The notes under the pieces were generated by a model. That model was not told the DNA's origin, made no database searches, and worked only from the letters and a program-made list of their open reading frames with translations. From Ignavibacteriaceae bacterium (GTDB lineage: Bacteria > Bacteroidota > Ignavibacteria > Ignavibacteriales > Ignavibacteriaceae), in contig JABDPB010000105.1 in assembly GCA_013042995.1 (NCBI GenBank), forward strand, positions 1-64,000: DNA of 64,000 nt, given 5' to 3'. Of this stretch, positions 49,545 through 58,625 are shown one piece after another (within the stretch, counting starts at the first letter, position 1; every line of letters starts with the position of its first letter). The position numbers and the translations under genes are program-made.

Positions 49545-51557
49545 TTATTTTAATAATTTTTCCAGCTTAGTAATCTCATCTCTCAATGAAGCGGCTTTTT
49601 CGAATTCCAGATCTTTTGCGGCGTTGTGCATTTGTTCACGAATCTGTTCGATCAAGTCTTTCTTCTGATCATTATCCATGTATTTTAGAACAGGCTCTGC
49701 AACTTTGGAAAAGCTGTAATATTCTTTTTCCTCTTTTTTTCTTACATCTGCAATAGAAGTTGATGCCATAATTTCTTCCATGCTTTTATAAATTGTTGCA
49801 GGAGTGATATTGTTCTCATCGTTATATTTTCTCTGAAGTATTCTTCTCCTGTTGGTTTCCGTTATTGTCTTTTGCATAGATCGGGTTATAACATCACCAT
49901 ACATAACAACTTTACCGTTTACATTACGTGCAGTTCTACCAGCAACCTGCATTAAAGACTTCTCGCTGCGAAGAAAGCCTTCTTTATCTGCATCTATAAT
50001 CGCAACTAGTGAAACCTCCGGTAAATCTAACCCTTCTCTTAAGAGATTAACTCCAACTAACACATCAAACTCACCCAATCTCAGATCTCTTAAAATCTCA
50101 ACTCTTTCTAAAGAATCAATATCACTATGAATATATCGTACCTGAATATTAATTTTATCGAGATAGTCCGCAAGATCTTCCGCCATCTTTTTTGTTAATG
50201 TTGTAACAAGTGTTCGTTCTTTTCTTTTAACTCTTGTTCTTATTTCATCGATCAAATCATCAATTTGTCCTTTTATTGGACGCACTTCAATTTCAGGATC
50301 GAGCAAGCCGGTTGGACGAATAATCTGTTCTACAACTTTACCATTGGTTTGTTCTGCTTCATAATCACCCGGAGTGGCACTAACAAAAATAACCTGGTTA
50401 ATCTTTGACGAAAATTCTTCAAATTTCATTGGACGGTTATCTAATGCTGAAGGAAGTCGGAATCCATGCTCAACTAAAGTTTCTTTTCTTTTTCTATCGC
50501 CGTTATACATTGCACGAAGCTGGGGAACAGTGACATGTGATTCATCAATTATCACTAAAAAATCTTCCGGGAAATAATCAAACAATGTGTACGGACGTGT
50601 GCCTGCGGCTCTGCCATCCATGTGGCGTGAGTAATTTTCAATTCCTGAGCAGTAACCGATTTCTTTCATCATTTCGATATCAAATCTTGTGCGCTGTTCT
50701 AAACGCTGTGCTTCTAAATATTTTTCATTTTCTCTAAAAACATCAAGTTGTTCTTTCAACTCAGTATCTATATTATAAACTGCTTTTTGCAATTTTTCAC
50801 GATCAGTTACAAAATATTTTGCAGGATAGATTGGTGCAGATTCTATTTCTTCAATTACTTTTCCAGTCGTTGAATCAATTACAGATAAGCGCTCAACTTC
50901 ATCATCCCAAAGCTCGATACGATACGCTTCTTCGTACTGGTAAGCGGGAATAATTTCAACAACATCCCCTCTGGCTCTGAATGTTCCCCTGGAAAAATCA
51001 GAATCGTTTCTTACGTAATAAATATCAATTAAATCCCTCAGCAATTTTTTGCGCTCTATCTTTTGTCCCTTTTTAATAAAAATAATTTGATCAGCATACT
51101 CCTGCGGTGCACCGATTCCGTAAATGCAGCTCACACTTGCAACAACAATTACATCTCGTCTTCCTTCAATTAAAGATGTAGTTGCCTTTAAACGGAGGCG
51201 GTCAATTTCTTCATTTATTGAAAAATCTTTTTCGATATAGAGATCGCTCGAAACAACATATGCTTCCGGTTGGTAGTAATCGTAGTAGCTTATAAAAAAT
51301 TCAACAGCATTGTTTGGGAAAAATGATTTAAACTCAGAGTAAAGCTGTGCCGCGAGTGTTTTGTTATGCGATATAACAAGTATAGGTTTATTAAATTTTT
51401 CGATAACATTTGAAATTGTAAATGTTTTTCCGCTGCCGGTCACACCAAGCAGAGTCTGGAATTTTTCTTCTCTCTTTAACCCTTCAGTTAACTTTTCAAT
51501 TGCCTTAGGCTGATCACCCGATGGTTTGTAGGTAGAAACTAATTTATACTTATTCAT
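49545..51557 (-). CDS. uvrB: Excinuclease ABC subunit B
   Basis: UvrB is the damage-verifying helicase-like subunit of nucleotide excision repair. On the minus strand, the 670-residue protein has Walker A GVTGSGKT, the beta-hairpin region near [11 protein letters not shown], the helicase motifs, and the C-terminal UVR domain (about 635-668) that binds UvrC. I start at ATG 51557 ([16 protein letters not shown]) rather than 51587, because this gives the usual N-terminus and removes an overlap with the upstream gene. It lies 4 bases after the CcmE-like gene. Confidence 0.97.
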   Translation of the reverse strand: MNKYKLVSTYKPSGDQPKAIEKLTEGLKREEKFQTLLGVTGSGKTFTISNVIEKFNKPILVISHNKTLAAQLYSEFKSFFPNNAVEFFISYYDYYQPEAYVVSSDLYIEKDFSINEEIDRLRLKATTSLIEGRRDVIVVASVSCIYGIGAPQEYADQIIFIKKGQKIERKKLLRDLIDIYYVRNDSDFSRGTFRARGDVVEIIPAYQYEEAYRIELWDDEVERLSVIDSTTGKVIEEIESAPIYPAKYFVTDREKLQKAVYNIDTELKEQLDVFRENEKYLEAQRLEQRTRFDIEMMKEIGYCSGIENYSRHMDGRAAGTRPYTLFDYFPEDFLVIIDESHVTVPQLRAMYNGDRKRKETLVEHGFRLPSALDNRPMKFEEFSSKINQVIFVSATPGDYEAEQTNGKVVEQIIRPTGLLDPEIEVRPIKGQIDDLIDEIRTRVKRKERTLVTTLTKKMAEDLADYLDKINIQVRYIHSDIDSLERVEILRDLRLGEFDVLVGVNLLREGLDLPEVSLVAIIDADKEGFLRSEKSLMQVAGRTARNVNGKVVMYGDVITRSMQKTITETNRRRILQRKYNDENNITPATIYKSMEEIMASTSIADVRKKEEKEYYSFSKVAEPVLKYMDNDQKKDLIEQIREQMHNAAKDLEFEKAASLRDEITKLEKLLK

Positions 51558-51561
51558 CCAA

Positions 51562-51906
51562 TTACTCAAGCAGTACATCGTGTGCATGAAAGCTATTATT
51601 CTGGCTCATATGTCCCCTCAGAGTTACAATTTGTGAAGATTCAATTCCTTCTGGAACTTTGTCTGCATTAATTGCAATTACACTATTGTTTTTATCAGCG
51701 GCATAAAATTGCGCACCACCCTGCGAAGTTCTTTCAAATCCCCTCTCAGCAACAATTTTAACTCTTATATCTTTTACTGCACTGTTGTTTGGATCGAAAT
51801 CAGAAAATGAACCAAGTCCTTTTTTGGGGGAGAAGTATATATTATAAATAAGTAGAACTGCAGCAACAATTAAAACTGGAAGAATTAATTTTTGTACGTA
51901 TTTCAT
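51562..51906 (-). CDS. Short membrane-anchored OB-fold protein resembling CcmE
   Basis: The 114-residue product has one N-terminal membrane span (about 5-22), then a beta-rich domain. Its end, [22 protein letters not shown], and the preceding [21 protein letters not shown], match the second half of the CcmE heme-chaperone OB fold. The conserved heme-binding motif of CcmE after the F-A-VL element is not present because the protein stops there. It may be a CcmE relative that does not bind heme, or another OB-fold protein. It precedes uvrB on the minus strand. Confidence 0.5.
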   Translation of the reverse strand: MKYVQKLILPVLIVAAVLLIYNIYFSPKKGLGSFSDFDPNNSAVKDIRVKIVAERGFERTSQGGAQFYAADKNNSVIAINADKVPEGIESSQIVTLRGHMSQNNSFHAHDVLLE

Positions 51907-51987
51907 TTTAGTTCTTTTGTTATTTGCAAAAGGTAAATTTAGTAATTTTGATTTTAACTATTCAATGTATTTTAAGGATGACACGCA

Positions 51988-52362
51988 ATGAAGAATAATA
52001 AAACCTGGATTATTATTGCAGGATTTTCAGGCTTTTTAGGAGTTGCTCTAGGTGCATTCGGAGCACATGGTTTAAAGGACGTGCTCTCATCAGAAATGCT
52101 AGAGACATATAAAACAGGAGTGTTTTATCATTTAATTCACGCGGTTGCAATGCTTGCGATTGCGCTTTCTTCAAAAAGAGAATTTATTAAAGCAGCATTC
52201 TTCTTTTTTGCAGGGATAGTTCTTTTCTCTTTTTCGCTTTACATTTATTCCTATACACAGGTAAAAGTGTTTGCAATCGTTACTCCGTTCGGAGGAGTTT
52301 CATTTTTAATAGGATGGGCATTTTTAATTTTCGAAGGTATAAAAAGAGATAAGAAAAAGTAG
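51988..52362 (+). CDS. DUF423 (YgdD-type) membrane protein
   Basis: The 124-residue protein has four membrane segments and the family motif GALGAFGAHGLKDVL (here GVALGAFGAHGLKDVL, about 18-33) followed by ETYKTGVFYHLIHAVAMLA. DUF423 proteins are small inner-membrane proteins of unknown role. AAGGA lies before the ATG. It converges with the methyltransferase gene with only 2 bases between the stops. Confidence 0.9.
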   Translation: MKNNKTWIIIAGFSGFLGVALGAFGAHGLKDVLSSEMLETYKTGVFYHLIHAVAMLAIALSSKREFIKAAFFFFAGIVLFSFSLYIYSYTQVKVFAIVTPFGGVSFLIGWAFLIFEGIKRDKKK

Positions 52363-52364
52363 AA

Positions 52365-52919
52365 TTACTTTATTGCACGCAGTTTGAAGTATACTTCTTC
52401 CGGAGAAAAAATTCCCGCAAAGAACCGTTCATATATAACCGGTTCGATATTTACAAAAATATCCAACCACTTTAAAAGTTTGAAATGGGATGTAATGAAC
52501 TTTTTATCAATCATTTCAAACTGAGCCTTGCCTTCGTAATTTGTTCGGTGATTTAATTTCCACTTTTCATAGAATTTCAAATTTCTGTTGTCTATGTACT
52601 CGTAATTATCGAACGTTCTGATTGAAAACGGAATTTTATGATCAGGCTCCCCGAAGTATTTTGTGTTTAAAAAGAAAGGCGCATAAACAATCAAAATTCC
52701 ATTGGGTTTTATAATGCGGTAAAGTTCTGTAATTGAATCGTGAAAATTATTTAAGTGTTCTAAAATGTGTGATGCATAAATCTCATCAAAATAATTTTCA
52801 TTAAAAGGGTAGGGGAAACTATTTAAATCATGAATCTGGTTGCCGTCGTAATCAACAACATCTAAATTAGTATAGTCTTCTTTTATGTCATTTCCGCAGC
52901 CAAGATTAAGTTTTTCCAT
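52365..52919 (-). CDS. Class I SAM-dependent methyltransferase
   Basis: On the minus strand, the 184-residue protein has motif I KLNLGCGNDI near the N-terminus, LDVVDYDGNQIHDLN, and the post-I/II region FDEIYASHILEHLNN, followed by LYRIIKPNGILIVYAPFF. This is a Methyltransf_11-type domain. Small proteins of this kind often modify sugars or lipids in polysaccharide loci, but the substrate here is unknown. Confidence 0.88.
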   Translation of the reverse strand: MEKLNLGCGNDIKEDYTNLDVVDYDGNQIHDLNSFPYPFNENYFDEIYASHILEHLNNFHDSITELYRIIKPNGILIVYAPFFLNTKYFGEPDHKIPFSIRTFDNYEYIDNRNLKFYEKWKLNHRTNYEGKAQFEMIDKKFITSHFKLLKWLDIFVNIEPVIYERFFAGIFSPEEVYFKLRAIK

Positions 52920-52992
52920 TTCAATTTTTAATTTAATTGATAGTGCTGTTCAAATTTAATAAAGAAAGTTAAATTACTTAGCCGAAGTACAT

Positions 52993-53017
52993 AAAAAAGC
53001 CCGGCATTTATCTGGGC
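52993..53017 (-). terminator. Terminator after rlpA
   Basis: Read on the minus strand, GCCCAG, a loop, CCGGGC and a run of six T form a hairpin with one A-C mismatch, 23 bases past the rlpA stop. Confidence 0.65.
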
Positions 53018-53039
53018 AGAATAGGAGTGCTACGAAATT

Positions 53040-53534
53040 TTAATTCACCAAAACATTAGGTTTGCTGTCCGATCCCAGCTTAATCTCTTCGACCTGCAGT
53101 CGAGCAACACCATTGTGCATCATCCCAAGTTCTATTGCCACAGCTTTGGAAACATCAAGCTGACGTCCCGGAATGTAAGGACCTCGGTCATTTATTCTTA
53201 CTATAACTGATTTATCGTTCTTTTTATTCGTTAATTTTAATAGAGTTCCGAATTTTAATGATTTGTGAGCGGCAGTAAATGCCATCTGATCATAAACCTC
53301 ACCGTTTGCGGTAATCCTACCGTGAAACTTTGGACCATACCACGATGCTCGCATTGTTCCACGTTCTATATATTGTACAAATGAAGTATTAACGGTGTTT
53401 TCCTTCACGGTAACTGGAACGAATTCTTCAATCAAAAAACGCTCTTCTACATCACTGTTCTCATTTTTTATTACTGTAAAGCCAACCAAACCACCTACAG
53501 CTATTGCAAAAAACACTATGCTTAATAACTTCAA
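53040..53534 (-). CDS. rlpA: RlpA-like double-psi beta-barrel protein
   Basis: On the minus strand, 164 residues start with a hydrophobic anchor or signal (about 1-20). The RlpA domain follows (about 58-155): ASWYGPKFHGRITANGEVYDQMAFTAAH, then VRINDRGPYIPGRQLDVSKAVA. In Pseudomonas, RlpA is a lytic transglycosylase acting on naked glycan strands at the septum. The SPOR domain of longer RlpA proteins is absent, and there is no lipobox, so localisation differs. It has a good promoter and terminator. Confidence 0.85.
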   Translation of the reverse strand: MKLLSIVFFAIAVGGLVGFTVIKNENSDVEERFLIEEFVPVTVKENTVNTSFVQYIERGTMRASWYGPKFHGRITANGEVYDQMAFTAAHKSLKFGTLLKLTNKKNDKSVIVRINDRGPYIPGRQLDVSKAVAIELGMMHNGVARLQVEEIKLGSDSKPNVLVN

Positions 53535-53575
53535 GTAACACCTCTTAACTTGTTTTAAGACTAATATTTGCTAAC

Positions 53576-53606
53576 CAAATATATTTATTCTGCTAAGTGC
53601 AGCAAA
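53576..53606 (-). promoter_or_regulatory. Bacteroidota-type promoter of rlpA
   Basis: Read on the minus strand, TTTG is followed after 19 bases by TATATTTG, a perfect match to both Bacteroidota promoter boxes. The start of transcription would lie about 35 bases before the rlpA ATG. Confidence 0.7.
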
Positions 53607-53787
53607 TTTTATCTGACCTGAATTTACACTTAATCGTATATCCCAAATTACCGACTAATATCGTCTTCTGTTCGAATCCATCTTGTTTTCTAATTAACAC
53701 GAGCAGTTTAGATGCACAATCAGCAAAAAGGTTCAGTAATAAGACTGGACTATTCAATCAATTCTTTTTTTTAATTACATTTAGAAT

Positions 53788-55875
53788 ATGTTTGAAAAGA
53801 AAAGGCTTAAAAAAGAGCTTTCCCTGTTTCATGTTTATGCCATTGCAACAGGAACTACACTAAGTGCAGGTTTTTTCCTTCTACCGGGTATTGCGGCTGC
53901 TGAAGCAGGACAGGCACTTCCCTTGGTATATATAATTGCTGTTATTCCACTCATACCGGCTATGTTGAGTATAATTGAATTAGCTACTGCAATTCCAAGA
54001 GCTGGTGGTGTATACTATTTCTTAGATCGAACTATGGGACCTATGATTGGAACCATTGGAGGAATTGGTACCTGGCTGGCTTTGGTTTTAAAGGTGGCCT
54101 TTGCCTTAATAGGAATGGGTGCCTATGTCCATCTTTTCTTTCCCAAAGTTGAAATAATACCTTTTGCAATTATTACTGCTTTTATTCTGGGTCTGTTTGG
54201 CCTGTTTGGTGCAAAGCGAAGTGGTCATCTTCAAATATTTTTAGTGTCTTTTCTTTTAATCTTTCTACTAATATTTGTCACTGGTGGTGTACCTCAGATA
54301 GATAAGAGTCATTTTCAGAATTTTTTTAGTTCTGGATGGGGCTCAATCCTTTCTGCTGCGGGGCTGGTTTATATTAGTTACGTGGGTGTTACAAATATTG
54401 CTAGCCTTTCAGAGGAAGTAAAAGATCCTGAACGAAATCTTCCCCTTGGTATTTTCTTGGCAATTGGAACTGCTGTTGTGATTTATACTTTTGGTACTGC
54501 TGTTATGGTCGGTGTTTTACCAATTGATAAATTAATGGGTAACTTCACCCCGGTTGCTTCTGCAGGTGAAGTATTATTTGGAAAGTTTGGTGTTATTGCC
54601 CTGTCAATTGCTGCTATGATCGCTTTTATCTCAGTAGCAAATGGCGGCACACTTGCGGCATCACGTTATCCGCTTGCACTCAGCAGAGATCATCTTATAC
54701 CGGGAATTTTTCAAAAACTCAGCCGATGGGGTACACCTTTTCTTGCAATCTTCTCAACGGTAGCAATAATCGTTCTTATACTTTTATTTTTGGATCCAAC
54801 AAAAATTGCAAAATTGGCGAGTGCATTCCAGCTGATGGTGTTTTCGTTTATTTGTCTCGCGGTTATAATTATTAGAGAAAGCAAAATCGAAGCGTACGAT
54901 CCGGGATTTAAATCGCCGCTTTATCCCTGGCTGCATTTGCTTGGAATAATTCTGCCATATATTCTCATCTATCAGATGGGAATCCTTCCATTGCTTTTCA
55001 GTTTAGGACTAATTTTACTTGGTGGTTTGTGGTATTGGTATTATGCAAGAAAAAAAGTGGTGAGAAGCGGTGCGATTTATCATTTATTTGAAAGATTGGG
55101 AAGATCGAGATTTGATGGACTGGATATTGAAATGAGAGGAATTCTTAAAGAGAAAGGCTTGCGTGAGTCCGATCCCTTTGATGAAATTGTGATTCGCAGC
55201 CACGTAATCGATTACCATGAGAAGGATGAATTCAATAATGCAGTACGTAATGCATCCGAATGGATATCACAATTTGTTGAGGAACGACCGCAGCAAATTG
55301 AGAAGCAATTTTTAGATGGTACAAGAATGGGCGCAACTCCTGTAACGCATGGAATTGCACTTCCACATTTACGGCTCAGTGGTCTCGAACAGGCTGAAAT
55401 GGTTTTAGTGAGGGGTAGAAATGGTATTCATATAAAGTACAAAGATCCGATGAAAGATTTAGAACATGAAGAGGAAGCCGAAGTGAATGCAATATTCTTT
55501 TTAGTCAGTCCTCAAAAAGATCCGACACAGCATTTAAGAATACTTGCGCAGATTGCAGGCAGAGTGGAAGAGGGAGGTTTTGCACATGAGTGGCAAGATG
55601 CGAAAGATGATCAGGAAATAAAAGAGGCTTTACTGCACGAAGATAGAAGTTTATCACTAATAATTGACAGAGAAACAGCAAGTAAAGACTTTATTGGTAA
55701 AGCACTTAAAGAAGTTAAAATTCCAGACGATTGTTTGGTTGCCATTCTACGCAGAGCCGGACAGACAATCGTTCCTAAAGGAAATACAATCATAGAAGAG
55801 GGAGATCGCATTACAATTATCGGCGCACCAAAAGGGATGACTGATTTTAAGAAAAAGTTCGGCGGAATTTATTAA
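53788..55875 (+). CDS. Amino-acid permease fused to EIIA-like and RCK_C domains
   Basis: The 695-residue protein starts with an APC-superfamily permease of about twelve helices (1-430; AIATGTTLSAGFFLLPG near the start, and VGVTNIASLSEEVKDPERNLPLG). A PTS EIIA type-2 domain follows (about 465-620) with THGIALPHLR, whose His527 aligns with the phosphorylated histidine of PtsN. An RCK_C (TrkA-C) domain ends it (about 630-692), with DDCLVAILRRAGQTIVPKGNTIIEEGDRITIIG. The regulatory tail may sense a small ligand or phosphorylation state. The solute is unknown. It abuts hydE, which is convergent. Confidence 0.9.
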   Translation: MFEKKRLKKELSLFHVYAIATGTTLSAGFFLLPGIAAAEAGQALPLVYIIAVIPLIPAMLSIIELATAIPRAGGVYYFLDRTMGPMIGTIGGIGTWLALVLKVAFALIGMGAYVHLFFPKVEIIPFAIITAFILGLFGLFGAKRSGHLQIFLVSFLLIFLLIFVTGGVPQIDKSHFQNFFSSGWGSILSAAGLVYISYVGVTNIASLSEEVKDPERNLPLGIFLAIGTAVVIYTFGTAVMVGVLPIDKLMGNFTPVASAGEVLFGKFGVIALSIAAMIAFISVANGGTLAASRYPLALSRDHLIPGIFQKLSRWGTPFLAIFSTVAIIVLILLFLDPTKIAKLASAFQLMVFSFICLAVIIIRESKIEAYDPGFKSPLYPWLHLLGIILPYILIYQMGILPLLFSLGLILLGGLWYWYYARKKVVRSGAIYHLFERLGRSRFDGLDIEMRGILKEKGLRESDPFDEIVIRSHVIDYHEKDEFNNAVRNASEWISQFVEERPQQIEKQFLDGTRMGATPVTHGIALPHLRLSGLEQAEMVLVRGRNGIHIKYKDPMKDLEHEEEAEVNAIFFLVSPQKDPTQHLRILAQIAGRVEEGGFAHEWQDAKDDQEIKEALLHEDRSLSLIIDRETASKDFIGKALKEVKIPDDCLVAILRRAGQTIVPKGNTIIEEGDRITIIGAPKGMTDFKKKFGGIY

Positions 55876-56913
55876 TCAGGCTAGTACCTTTTTAAGTGAA
55901 TGTCCTTTCGTTTTTCCAACTTGTCTTCCAAGCAATTCAATCATTAACGTTAAGCACGAACCGCACGCCAGCGGATCATCAGAAATACACTTTTTATCAG
56001 GATAAATTTGATAATTCTGTCTGTAGGGATTCGGTGTGTAATTCGGCATTATAATATTTGCTCCGACTTTCAATCCTTTTTCTCTTCCAATTTCATCAAG
56101 CGTACCCAAAGCAGTGGTCGCAGGAATGTGTACATCTTTTAAAACAATTCTTGCTGTTGCCATGCCCTTCAGAGTCAAATCAACGTTTGCTTTTGTTTCA
56201 TTACCGTACGGAGTTTGGGGTGAAGGAATAAATGGACTGATTGATGCCATATCAACATCGAGCTTTTTCAGCAGCATCAAATCATCTGCAATATCTTCCA
56301 AAGTTTGTTTGGGCAAACCAATAATGTTTCCGCTTCCTATTTGGTAACCGATTGATTTTAAGTAACGAAGATGAACGAGACGATTTTCTAAATCATCTCC
56401 TTGATGATAAATCGAATATAATTTAGGATTTGCAGTTTCGTGTTTTAAAAGATAACGGTCTGCACCTGCATCTTTCCATATTTTATATTCTTCAAAACTT
56501 CTTTCTCCTAAGCTTAAAGTGATAGCAACATTGAGTTCATTTTTAATTTCTTTTATTATTGATTCAATTTCACTGCAATCGTATAAAGAATCTTCACCTG
56601 ATTGTAATACTATGGTTCTGATTCCGGCTTTATAAATAAACCGGGCTGTGTTTAGTATTTCATCTTTGCTCATTCGGTAGCGAGGAAGATTTTTATTGTG
56701 CAGTCTTAATCCACAGTAAAGGCAATGTTGATCGCAGTGGTTGGAAAACTCTATTATTCCGCGCAGGTGAACTTCATCGCCGCAGTATTTTTTTCGCACC
56801 TTATCTGCTTTTGCAAAGAGCAGCTTAGTTTCAAATTCATCTCTAAGCGAAAGTAGATGAATAATTCCCTGCTTGTTTAGGTTTTCTATATTTAAAAGTT
56901 CTGTAAGCTTCAT
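55876..56913 (-). CDS. hydE: [FeFe]-hydrogenase maturase HydE (radical SAM)
   Basis: HydE helps build the H-cluster of [FeFe]-hydrogenase by acting on the Fe(CO)2(CN)Cys synthon made by HydG. On the minus strand, the 345-residue protein has the radical-SAM CxxxCxxC motif in HCDQHCLYCGLR, and a second Cys set Cx7CxxC at the C-terminus (CISDDPLACGSC), seen in HydE from Thermotoga. Size and motifs fit HydE rather than BioB or PylB. It follows hydG by 6 bases. Confidence 0.93.
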   Translation of the reverse strand: MKLTELLNIENLNKQGIIHLLSLRDEFETKLLFAKADKVRKKYCGDEVHLRGIIEFSNHCDQHCLYCGLRLHNKNLPRYRMSKDEILNTARFIYKAGIRTIVLQSGEDSLYDCSEIESIIKEIKNELNVAITLSLGERSFEEYKIWKDAGADRYLLKHETANPKLYSIYHQGDDLENRLVHLRYLKSIGYQIGSGNIIGLPKQTLEDIADDLMLLKKLDVDMASISPFIPSPQTPYGNETKANVDLTLKGMATARIVLKDVHIPATTALGTLDEIGREKGLKVGANIIMPNYTPNPYRQNYQIYPDKKCISDDPLACGSCLTLMIELLGRQVGKTKGHSLKKVLA

Positions 56914-56919
56914 TTTAAT

Positions 56920-58311
56920 TTAGAGGTAAATATCTCTTTCTCCTTTATCAACACGTTCGATCATTTCTGTGGTTTTCTTTTTTGTGACGCCGTTGATTTT
57001 GTCTAATTCATCAAATAAAAATTTTTTACCGATTTCCTTTGTTCCATCTGAAGCAAAATCGTTTAAATATTCTTCAAATGTCGCAATTGCATTGGGCACA
57101 CAAATTTTACCAATTTTGCCAGATTTTGCGAGTTCCATAAACCTGTCGCCTGTGCGCTTTGAGCGGTAACAAGCAGTACAAAAGCTTGGCATATAACCAA
57201 GTGAAGTTATATCTTTTACAACCTCATCGAGTGAGCGATGATCGCCAAGTTGAAATTGCTCGAGGGCATGCTCATCTAAACTTTGCTGTGATTCTTTATA
57301 AGCGCCCGGTGATGTTCTGCTTCCGGCACTTATTTGCGAAACACCTGCCTCAAATAATTCTCTTCTAAGTTCTGCTCTTTCACGTGTTGAGAGAATTATT
57401 CCTGTGTAAGGAACAGCAAGTCGAATTACTGCGATTAATTTTTTAAAGGATAAATCATCAACCACATGCGGAGGATTAAGTGCTACCGGGGCATTTAATG
57501 CAGGCTCCAATCTTGGAATTGAGATTGTGTGCGGACCGATTCCATATTTATGATCAAGATCGAAAGCGTGCATAAGTAAAGCAAGAGTTTCAAATTTGTA
57601 ATCAGTTAATCCGAACAATGCACCTATTCCCACATCGTCAATTCCAGCTTGCAGTGCACGATCCATTGCATATAATCTCCATGAATAATTTTTTTTGGGT
57701 CCATCTGAATGCATCTGCTCGTAAGTGTTATAATGATATGTTTCCTGGAAGCACTGATAAGTTCCTATTCCATAACTATTAAGTTCTTTAAATTGTTCAA
57801 CAGAAAGCGGAGCAGTGTTTACATTCAAGCGTCGTATGTTGTTCCCATTAAAATTGATGCTGTAAATTCTATCAATCGCTTCGCCTATAAACTCCACATT
57901 GGATTTTTTTGGATGTTCACCTGCAACAAGTAAAATCCTTTTCTGCCCGGTTAAAACAAGATAACGTGCTTCTTCTTCAATTTCATCCAATGTTAAAGTT
58001 TTTCTCTGCAGTTCTTTGTTATCTTTTCTGAATGCGCAATACAAACAATTATTTACACAAAGATTGGTTACATAAAGCGGTGCAAAAAGAACCAAACGGT
58101 TTCCGTAGATTTTTTCCTTTACACTTTTTGCTGTCTGAAATAATTCATCTAAAATTTCAGGCGAATTTATGTTTAATAGTGTGGCAGACTCTTTTAGACT
58201 TAAACCTTTTGCATCAAAACCTTTTGCAATAATATCCCTTTGATAATTTTCATTCAGCAGTTCATCACTTTGTAGCAGTGAGTTTATATAATTTTCATTT
58301 ATAAATTCCAT
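56920..58311 (-). CDS. hydG: [FeFe]-hydrogenase maturase HydG (radical SAM)
   Basis: HydG splits tyrosine to make the CO and CN ligands of the H-cluster. On the minus strand, the 463-residue protein has the radical-SAM motif CVNNCLYCAF and the C-terminal second-cluster motif CTAC followed by 22 residues and C, which binds the auxiliary cluster and separates HydG from ThiH. The gene heads the hydG-hydE pair, and its promoter must lie in the 314-base gap shared with hydF. Confidence 0.95.
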   Translation of the reverse strand: MEFINENYINSLLQSDELLNENYQRDIIAKGFDAKGLSLKESATLLNINSPEILDELFQTAKSVKEKIYGNRLVLFAPLYVTNLCVNNCLYCAFRKDNKELQRKTLTLDEIEEEARYLVLTGQKRILLVAGEHPKKSNVEFIGEAIDRIYSINFNGNNIRRLNVNTAPLSVEQFKELNSYGIGTYQCFQETYHYNTYEQMHSDGPKKNYSWRLYAMDRALQAGIDDVGIGALFGLTDYKFETLALLMHAFDLDHKYGIGPHTISIPRLEPALNAPVALNPPHVVDDLSFKKLIAVIRLAVPYTGIILSTRERAELRRELFEAGVSQISAGSRTSPGAYKESQQSLDEHALEQFQLGDHRSLDEVVKDITSLGYMPSFCTACYRSKRTGDRFMELAKSGKIGKICVPNAIATFEEYLNDFASDGTKEIGKKFLFDELDKINGVTKKKTTEMIERVDKGERDIYL

Positions 58312-58504
58312 TACATTTGCCCTCGTTCAGCATTTAATTACATTCAAAACTAACATCTATAAGATTCAAGTAATATACCATCTGTGCGCATTCAAATTCG
58401 TTATGAATTAAAGAATTATGAAATCTGATTCTTAAAAAAGAGAAATATTTTTTTATAAATGATATGTGCGGTGCTAGAATCGGAGCTTATTTGAAAGCTC
58501 ATTT

Positions 58505-58518
58505 TTGATTTTTATCAC
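58505..58518. promoter_or_regulatory. FNR-like binding site
   Basis: TTGAT-TTTT-ATCAC matches the FNR consensus TTGAT-N4-ATCAA at nine of ten positions. It lies between the divergent hydG and hydF genes, whose products are needed in anaerobic conditions. The site is inferred from the consensus of E. coli; no regulator gene is seen in the window. Confidence 0.45.
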
Positions 58519-58557
58519 ATTTCAAATTTGAATTTTCGTGGAATGCTTTTTGAGTCC

Positions 58558-58574
58558 TGTGAAATATTATCACA
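58558..58574. promoter_or_regulatory. CRP/FNR- or Rex-like operator before hydF
   Basis: TGTGA-AATATTA-TCACA is a palindrome with 5-bp arms, centred about 60 bases upstream of the hydF start. It is close to CRP (TGTGA-N6-TCACA) and Rex sites but has one extra spacer base, so the cognate regulator is uncertain. Confidence 0.4.
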
Positions 58575-58625
58575 TAAATAAAACAAAAAAACATTTGCAA
58601 ACAATTTAAATAGCAGGGAATAGAC

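Larger units (their letters stand above)
58312..58625. promoter_or_regulatory. Divergent control region between hydG and hydF
   Basis: This 314-base gap has no ORF of note. It holds, from left to right: a hairpin GAGCTT / AAGCTC (58483-58500) followed by ATTTTTGATTTTT; an FNR-like box (58505-58518); a perfect palindrome TTCAAATTTGAA (58521-58532); and TGTGA-N7-TCACA (58558-58574). The 9-mer TTATCACAT occurs at 58512 and 58567, 55 bases apart. I cannot name the core promoters. Confidence 0.6.

Noticed and set aside
53597-53863. 88-residue ORF between rlpA and the permease
   Set aside because: It overlaps the permease start in another frame and covers the rlpA promoter; the composition looks like untranslated DNA.
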